Assembly: GCA_963691655.1 (NCBI GenBank) | Contig: OY829327.1 | Span: forward strand, 80,798,019 to 80,862,018 | Direction of reading: 5' to 3' | Length of the DNA: 64,000 nt | Origin: Toxonevra muliebris | Lineage: Eukaryota; Arthropoda; Insecta; Diptera; Pallopteridae | Part shown: in pieces, positions 58,495 through 64,000 of the stretch | Position numbering within the stretch: position 1 is the stretch's first letter | How the letters are laid out: the number at the start of each line of letters is the position of its first letter | Notes under the pieces: model-generated | What the model was told of the DNA's origin: nothing | What the model saw: the letters and a program-made list of their open reading frames with translations, nothing else | Database searches by the model: none | Position numbers and translations under genes: made by a program

Positions 58495-58773
58495 GATTTG
58501 TGAGTTAGTTTAGTTTCAAGTGTTGTGCGTTTCGTGCACGGCTACGGGTTTGCGTTTTTGCGTTTGTTTTCAGCTTCTCAATTTTTCGGCGGCCAGCGTT
58601 TAGTGGCCAGCAAACAATTCGTTGCTTTTCTTGTTTACCCGTGTGTGTGTGTGTTTTCTGTGATTTCGGAGTTGCGACGTTTAAGTTTTTCATATACGCG
58701 CCGCTTATTGCTTGTTGACACCCCGACGGTCGTTGTGTTTTTTGTTTTTTCTTTTTTCTTTCGATTTTCTTAC

Positions 58774-58929
58774 TTGTCTTGTTTTTGTGAATTTTGGATT
58801 TTCTTCTGAATACGCTGGCGCTAAGTTATTAACGCCCTGTGCGTTTGCTGTTTTAGTTTGCGGTTGGAGCGCGGCGACTTTTTCATCATCATCACGTTGT
58901 TGTTTCTCAAAGTAAACCACATTTGACAT
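58774..58929 (-). CDS. Candidate first coding exon of an unidentified host gene
   Basis: The minus strand has an ATG at 58929 preceded by GCAGAA (G at -3) and by an in-frame TGA 39 bases upstream. It encodes 52 codons: MSNVVYFEKQQRDDDEKVAA ... NLAPAYSEENPKFTKTRQ. The exon ends exactly on a codon at CAA|GTAAGA, a near-consensus splice donor (GT at 58773-58772). Composition is charged and hydrophilic, unlike the AT-driven frames elsewhere, and local GC is raised. The protein is not recognised. If correct, the gene continues leftwards and the next exon lies beyond or within the TE-filled region. Confidence 0.4.
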
Positions 58930-59300
58930 TTCTGCACGCAATGTTAGTTTTTTCTTGTTGATTTTTCATTGCATAAAAAATCTTAAAGACTCTTGGGATT
59001 CTTTGCTGAATTTGTTATTATATTTATGCCGCCGCTAACGACGGAAACTGTTTCTGTTTTTTTTTTCGTTTGTTTTCCTTTAAACGGAAGTTGCTTGTTC
59101 ATATTTTGATATGTGGCTGTGAGTTTTACGCCGCATTTGTTGTGGTTGTTGTTGGCGGTAGTAGCAACAACAACAACTTTGCATTGCTTGGTGTTTTGTG
59201 ATCTGTCATTGTAATCGTCGGCTGTTCTTTTTTTTTAGTGTTTCTTTTTTTTTTGAATTTTTTTCCTTTTGCTGCCGTTGATTTATAATTAAATATGATG
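58930..59300 (-). promoter_or_regulatory. Candidate 5' leader/promoter-proximal region
   Basis: On the minus strand this reads as CAACAACAAC-, AAACAAACG- and GCGGCGGC-rich sequence with higher CpG content than the surroundings, the usual look of long fly 5' untranslated leaders. No TATA box or initiator can be assigned with confidence. Confidence 0.3.
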
Positions 59301-60264
59301 TGAAAATTACTATTTTGTAGTAGAAATGTGAAAAAAAATGTATATATTTAGCATTTTTTGTTTTTAATGAGATGCTATTTTTAAAGTGAAAATTTTTTGT
59401 TAATCAACAAAAAAAAGTATCTGTCATAAATGACATAAATTCTGAGCAGCAAATGCGTAGAGTTTGTAAAAAGAAATACTAAATGTGCGTATTTGAGTGA
59501 GAGTGTGTTTTGTGAAAAACAAAAGCAACCTCAAAATTTACTTTAAATGTAATTAAATTTTCTAAGCGAATTTGCTTTGAAATTTACAAAAAAAAAAAAA
59601 AAAATTTAAGAAGAAAATTATAAAAATTACATTGTGATACATTTTCATGACAAACAAAAGCAAAAGCTTTAAATATAATTTATTATTTTAAGCATTGGAT
59701 TATTTTCTTAATAACATTGAATTGCATAAACGCCGCCACCAAAAAAAACAGGATAAATTTATTCAACTTCATAATCTAGAAGGTAATATTTCAACAAAAA
59801 AAATATATGTATATAGTTTTAAGTGTAGTGGAATAATATTTTTTCTTACATTTTATCCAATATTGCGCTTTCTTTATCTAAGATTTCACAGTAGCATAAA
59901 TGCATGAGTTCATTGGCCCATCCTTGTTTTAAAGGTTTGAACCTGGAAGTACATGCTTATTTTTCATACGTAACGGCATTAGTCATACACATGACCTATA
60001 CATTAACAACTTTGAAAGTTGATTGTTTTCCATTATTTGGTTAATTTAGCATATGGAAAAACAACGACGGACATTTTTTATTAATAATATTTATTTATAA
60101 ATTAAATTTTCACAGCTTTACTTCATTAGGCTTGTTTTACAAAACGCTGTATATTTAAGTACAAAAAAAAGTAACTGAAGGCACATATAATTCATCAAAT
60201 TAGTTTTCATCTTAAAAGTAATATACTGAACTAAAAAGGAACGAGTTTTCATGAGAATCAAGTT
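59301..60264. other. Gene-free spacer
   Basis: AT-rich, poly-A near 59588-59604. No supported gene. Confidence 0.5.
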
Positions 60265-60440
60265 TCATTGTATGCAAGAGACACAAAGCTCTATTTTGTG
60301 CTTCTCGAACAAGCTTTAATTACATTTTGAACAGGACGATTTTGTCATTCGTCGCTTAGAAGAGGGACAAATGGCACAAATCATTCTATTTTTTTCAGGA
60401 GTCGGCATTACATTTTTAATATTATTTGCACCGACGTAGT
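60265..60440 (-). pseudogene. piggyBac-type transposase C-terminal zinc-finger remnant
   Basis: The minus strand reads PTPEKNRMICAICPSSKRRM then TKSSCSKCN, a stop at 60316-60318, and SLFEKHKIELCVSCIQ, ending at a TGA near 60265. The spacing C-x2-C, C-x2-C, H, C-x2-C with a basic segment between is that of the cysteine-rich C-terminal domain of piggyBac transposases. The stop replaces a residue usually found in the middle of the domain. The upstream sequence (MSIMPPIAFVFPTKS) is open but not recognisable as the catalytic core. It is a remnant of an autonomous element of the class that could have moved the TTAA-flanked elements. Confidence 0.55.
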
Positions 60441-60787
60441 CAAAGTTGGTATTTGTAAGCCCATTAGTTAATTGGCTTTCGACAAGGACAGATTTTGTTG
60501 GGAAAACAAATGCAATTGGGGGCATAATTGACATAAAAAATTCATATTTAATATTCCAAAATATTCAGTAATATTTTTGCATTGCCGAATCGGTTCTCGA
60601 ACTTGATACACAATATTTTTCCCATGATTTTGCTTTTTGTACATACATTTAATGGTTGTTTTCTGTGCATAATCAATGTGATTAACCACAAAGTATTCTT
60701 TCTAATCTTCCAAATTATAATTTCTATCCGTTTTTTGCGACAACGCAACTCAGTTGTTAAAAAATACAACCCTTCAAAAGCATATCG
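60441..60787. other. Unassigned sequence upstream of the zinc-finger remnant
   Basis: Overlapping minus-strand frames (for example 60548-60829) may be decayed transposase, but no catalytic motif is visible. Confidence 0.35.
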
Positions 60788-61060
60788 CTGAGAGGAAGGG
60801 TAAGCGATGGTGGAAAAGTGTATATGCAAACATTGTTTATATCTTTATGCTTAACAACTTTGCTTTAGTCATCAAATTCGTATCTATTAAGATAATAATT
60901 TCTTAAGAGCCTCTGAAGACCGCATTTTTCCAACTTGTGAATCCATTTTTTGAAAAAACTAGAGGTGATGGGGAAACACTGAGTACGCAATTGTGATCAG
61001 CGATTACTATAAAACCATTGGAAAATCTAGCACATAAGACAAAAGTTGATATTTTGTTGC
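60788..61060. repeat. Dispersed repeat family Z, copy 3
   Basis: Matches 50461-50727 in ordered words (GAGGAAGGGTAA, GGAAAAGTGTATA, TTAACAACTTTGCTT, CTCTGAAGACC, AAAACCATTGGAAAATCT, CATAAGACAAAAGTTG) and ends at TTTTGTTGC. Confidence 0.65.
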
Positions 61061-61296
61061 AGAATTGATATGTATTTGGTTGTTGCTCCTCTCGGGTTGC
61101 GAAAGCAGTCACCGAAATCGGATTTTTTTTTTTTTTGCATATAAATAAATGTTTTGTCAGAGAATCGGGCTCATGCAATACCAGCAGAGATGTCGGCTCT
61201 CTCCATCTTATCTCAAATTAGCGAGTGACTGACTTCAGAAAAATTCACAATTATTGCTAGTCTTGTTGTTCTTGTAAAAAATTCTTTTAGTACATA

Positions 61297-61336
<40 letters not shown>

Positions 61337-61770
61337 GTTCGTGTTGTTCTTGCAAGAGTTGACTTTGTATGTGTTTACTCACTCCTTTGTTTATTTACAT
61401 TTTTACATACAAAAATATAATTCGTTTGTTTCTTTCGTTTCACTGCCCACCACTCTATGCGCTAAGTCAATTTCAGAGTTGCATTGACTCTGTGCTTTTA
61501 CATATACCTAACGCGTTTACAGAATTTTCACTTTAGAAATATAAAATTTAAGAGAACAAGAATTCGAGCTTTTTTTTATAAAGTACAAAGTCGATCTAGA
61601 GCGTAGAGTCAGTGTAGAATTCTAAATAGATATTATGTGCTTAAATATACTGCGTTAACTTGGGTCTAATGTACCCCCAGTTGAGATTACTAAAATGATT
61701 CAAATCTCAGTAGGGAATTCGAGTCCAATTTTCTGATGTGTGAGCTCCCTGGTCGATATTGACTCAGATA
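61061..61770. other. Spacer with (AG)n microsatellite
   Basis: (AG)16 at about 61303-61334 and poly-T at 61122-61136. No gene. Confidence 0.6.
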
Positions 61771-62140
61771 AGAACTGTAAAAGATTGCAGTCATTTCGAG
61801 CTGCATTCATTGAAGTCACTAGAAATGAATTACGTTTTCTGATTACAGTCTTTGAATTAATTTGAGACTTATGACTTTAAAAAATTAAGTCACCAGTCTT
61901 TTTGAAGTCAATGACTGCTCATTGATTATAGCAATCAATTTGAGACTTCAAGGCAAATAAATCACAATCACTCACATGACTTCACATTATACTTGAAGTC
62001 GCAGTCATGACTTCAAATTAGTTTGAAGTCACAGTCATGACTTCAAATTGGTTTGAAGTCACAGTCATGACTTCAAATTGGTTTGAAGTCACAGTCATGA
62101 CATCAAATTGGTTTGAAATCTTGCAGTCAATTGAGACTTC
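61771..62140. repeat. Hairpin minisatellite, 30-base unit
   Basis: From about 61977 to 62130, five near-identical units CATGACTTCAAATTGGTTTG + AAGTCACAGT are arranged head to tail. Each unit contains GACTTCAAA and its exact complement TTTGAAGTC separated by four bases, so every unit can fold into a 9-bp hairpin. The flanking 200 bases hold degenerate versions. The motif vocabulary recurs at 36400-36835. Confidence 0.85.
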
Positions 62141-62664
62141 ACCTTCACTGAGTGAAGTCTTTTATTGAATGATAAAGATATATAGTATTTATAAGTTGTA
62201 TAAATACACTACTCTACAAAATTTATAAAAACTTTCACCACAATGAATAGCGATAACATTTTCTATAGTAAAATTTTCCGTAGAATCTGAATATCCTGAT
62301 TGATGATTTTTTTTTCGATTAACCCCAACTTTCCATATAGATGGCAAAATTCAAAAAAGGGCACTGTTGAGAGCACATACTTCACATAAATGCTTGTAAA
62401 AATTTTATTTTTCAGCCAATGAATTGTAAATTTTTGTATATTTTAGATGAGAGTTAGGTATAATATGTGCCAATAGCATCAGTAACATTGCTGTTATGAT
62501 CAAAAATAGGTAAAAGAAAACTTTTTTTTATATTTTTTCAAACAAATTTCAACTTTGAAGCCCTATATCTCGAAATAATTATATGGGTGATAAAAAATCA
62601 GCCCTTCTATCTTATAGACAATTTCATTACAAAATTTTAAACATACATATGGGCAGAAATTTAG
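62141..62664. other. Gene-free spacer
   Basis: AT-rich; no supported feature. Confidence 0.5.
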
Positions 62665-63956
62665 ACTGTTACGTTACAATCGAACGCACTTTTTGGCATA
62701 TATCCCATCAATACCATATGAAATCACACTCTTTTATGATTGCATATGAAAATAGGCTTAAAGACTCACATTTCACCTTTATGAACTTAAAGTCCATTCT
62801 CTGTTGTTTTTGCGTTATACGCCTTTTAAGACGGACTGTTACGTTACATTTTTTGGAAGTGATTTCGGAGGTTGCCTTATATGTAAGCAAAAGTCAGCGA
62901 ATTTAGTGGATCCCTTTTATATCTGAATGCATTGTTTGAGAGCTAAAAGAGCAAAGAAACGCCTGAAATCATAAATTTATTGAAAAATAATGTTTTTAAA
63001 CTTTTTAAAAGCATATATGTGCGGACTGTTACGTTACACAAAAAATACTGTTACGTTACTTATCGATTTTTGTTTACAGTTGAAGTGAAATTAATGCAAT
63101 AAAGCATATTAAGTGAGTCAAAATGTATATTTATTGGTTCTTTGCCTATTAGATAAGTTTAAATTCACTTTATGGTAAATATTACTTCTTTTATACTTAT
63201 AACATTGCACATTAATGCACAATTTAAATATCAGATTTAAATTTACATAATTCAAAAATTATAGAAATAATTAATTTTATCCTTGTTTGGAAGTAATGAA
63301 AGCCAATATTTTTCCTTCAATGACTTTGATCTGGTAGGTCAATGCTATGTCGCGAATATTTTTTGCATGAGCTAAAATTTCAGCCGCATTTAACATACTA
63401 TTTATAGCGGTGAAGTTACCCTCAACAACTTCTTCGATGGCGATTTTTGATTCGTACCGAATAAAATGCAGCAATGAAATCTAATGTATAATTTACAAGG
63501 CAGTTCCGAGCTAGAACCTGCATTCGCACGACTATTTTTGTAGTTGCACCAATATCAACAGCACATCCTTTTCTATGGGACTTTGCTAAATAGTTCAAAT
63601 ACATTTTTATTTCAAATTCGGCTTCGAAACCAGAAATCATTGCTGAGAAGAATTTATTTTTGAATTGCTATGATGGTCCGTCGTTCCAAATTTTCAAAAC
63701 CTTCAGCGATTTTTGCATTCCCGTAAGAAACTTCCACATGAAAAGAATGATGGTTTCTTTTATGTGCGGTTTCTAAGAATGAATAGCGCCATCGATGATA
63801 AACTAGTAGCAATCACATTTTTCACGGCTTTCTACACAGATATGAAGATATGAAAAATAGACTTAAAATACTCGCAAAAAAGTAGTTTAAAAAATTTCTT
63901 AACTTGTTGGTCTGCGCAAAAAAACTTTTTAGTATTTTAAACTGTTACGTTACAAT
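62665..63956 (+). repeat. Dispersed ACTGTTACGTTAC motif, five copies
   Basis: The 13-base word occurs at 62665, 62835, 63025, 63047 and 63941, all in the same orientation. Three copies are preceded by GG or GA (AGACTG, GGACTG). The sequence between copies is unrelated. The word is CpG-containing and unlikely to recur by chance in AT-rich DNA. Confidence 0.8.
63277..63720 (-). pseudogene. Unidentified protein-coding remnant in two frames
   Basis: Minus-strand frame 1 (63422-63640): MISGFEAEFEIKMYLNYLAK, GCAVDIGATTKIVVRMQVLA. Frame 2 (63277-63474) continues as LHFIRYESKIAIEEVVEGNF, MLNAAEILAHAKNIRDIALT and KVIEGKILAFITSKQG. Further upstream a third segment reads EVSYGNAKIAEGFENLERRT. The composition looks protein-like, and the three segments follow on if small indels or introns are allowed; TTCTTCTCAG just before MISGF could be a splice acceptor. 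No family recognised. It sits among the ACTGTTACGTTAC motifs and may be a transposase scrap or a host exon pair. Confidence 0.25.
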
Positions 63957-64000
63957 AAAAAATGCGACTCTTTTCAAAGCCATCAAACTTGATTACCAAA

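Noticed and set aside
61977..62130. CRISPR-like array of 30-base repeats
   Set aside because: Units are contiguous with no unique spacers and the host is a eukaryote.
1..64000. LTR retrotransposons or viral insertions
   Set aside because: No paired long terminal repeats, gag/protease/integrase motifs or viral genes were seen on reading.

Overview
Eukaryotic, AT-rich and non-coding-dominated DNA from what looks like a brachyceran fly, most likely a tephritid-type fruit fly. This placement is an inference. It rests on mauritiana-type mariner remains, opa-like CAG/CAA tracts, GGTTA (= TTAGG) arrays and several fly-type LINE clades, not on a diagnostic host gene. There are no operons, bacterial signals, tRNA genes, rRNA genes or CRISPR arrays. 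Nearly every recognisable protein segment is a decayed transposable element (TE) broken by stops and frameshifts.

Layout. 0-1.2 kb: degenerate short-unit satellite. 2.7-4.0 kb: Tc1/mariner-class element with a DD37E-type transposase. 4.4-5.1 kb: reverse-transcriptase (RT) remnant. 5.6-7.4 kb: small terminal-inverted-repeat (TIR) elements, one TTAA-flanked. 8.1-9.4 kb: mauritiana-like mariner. 9.8-10.8 kb: opa tracts. 12.3-16 kb: LINE pieces around a second DD37E element. 17.8-18.4 kb: Transib-like miniature element (MITE). 20.0-21.2 kb: deleted mariner inside an RNase H LINE fragment. 22.5-23.7 kb: TIR element. 24.7-26.1 kb: R1-type LINE joined to a Jockey-type tail. 26.4-26.9 kb: 140-bp tandem repeat. 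27.5-29.7 kb: LINE with APE endonuclease and RT. 32-36 kb: dense nest of Jockey, TTAA-flanked, foldback and CACTAGCGGATC elements. 38.9-41.0 kb: R1-clade LINE sitting inside a GGTTA array. 41-42 kb: LINE tail and an inverted copy of the window-start satellite. 44.1-46.7 kb: LINE with a DUF4780-like ORF1 and an endonuclease, abutted by a TTAA-flanked element that itself carries a GGTTA array. 48.2-49.0 kb: truncated third DD37E copy. 50.5-52.9 kb: CATTTT-type minisatellite split by a foldback element. 54.5-57.1 kb: SINE-like copies and three GGGAACAG repeats. 58.2-59.5 kb: the only region resembling host gene sequence, a possible 5' leader and first coding exon on the minus strand. 60-64 kb: piggyBac-type zinc-finger remnant, hairpin minisatellite, and a region with five GTTACGTTAC motifs.

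If the 58.8-kb exon is real, its gene runs leftwards and much of this window would be its first intron, a graveyard in which TEs have repeatedly landed inside simple repeats and inside each other. No set of intact genes acts together here. The most notable biology is the nesting: a GGTTA-embedded R1-type LINE, related transposase copies sharing a lost catalytic residue, and several TTAA-flanked families next to a piggyBac-type protein remnant.
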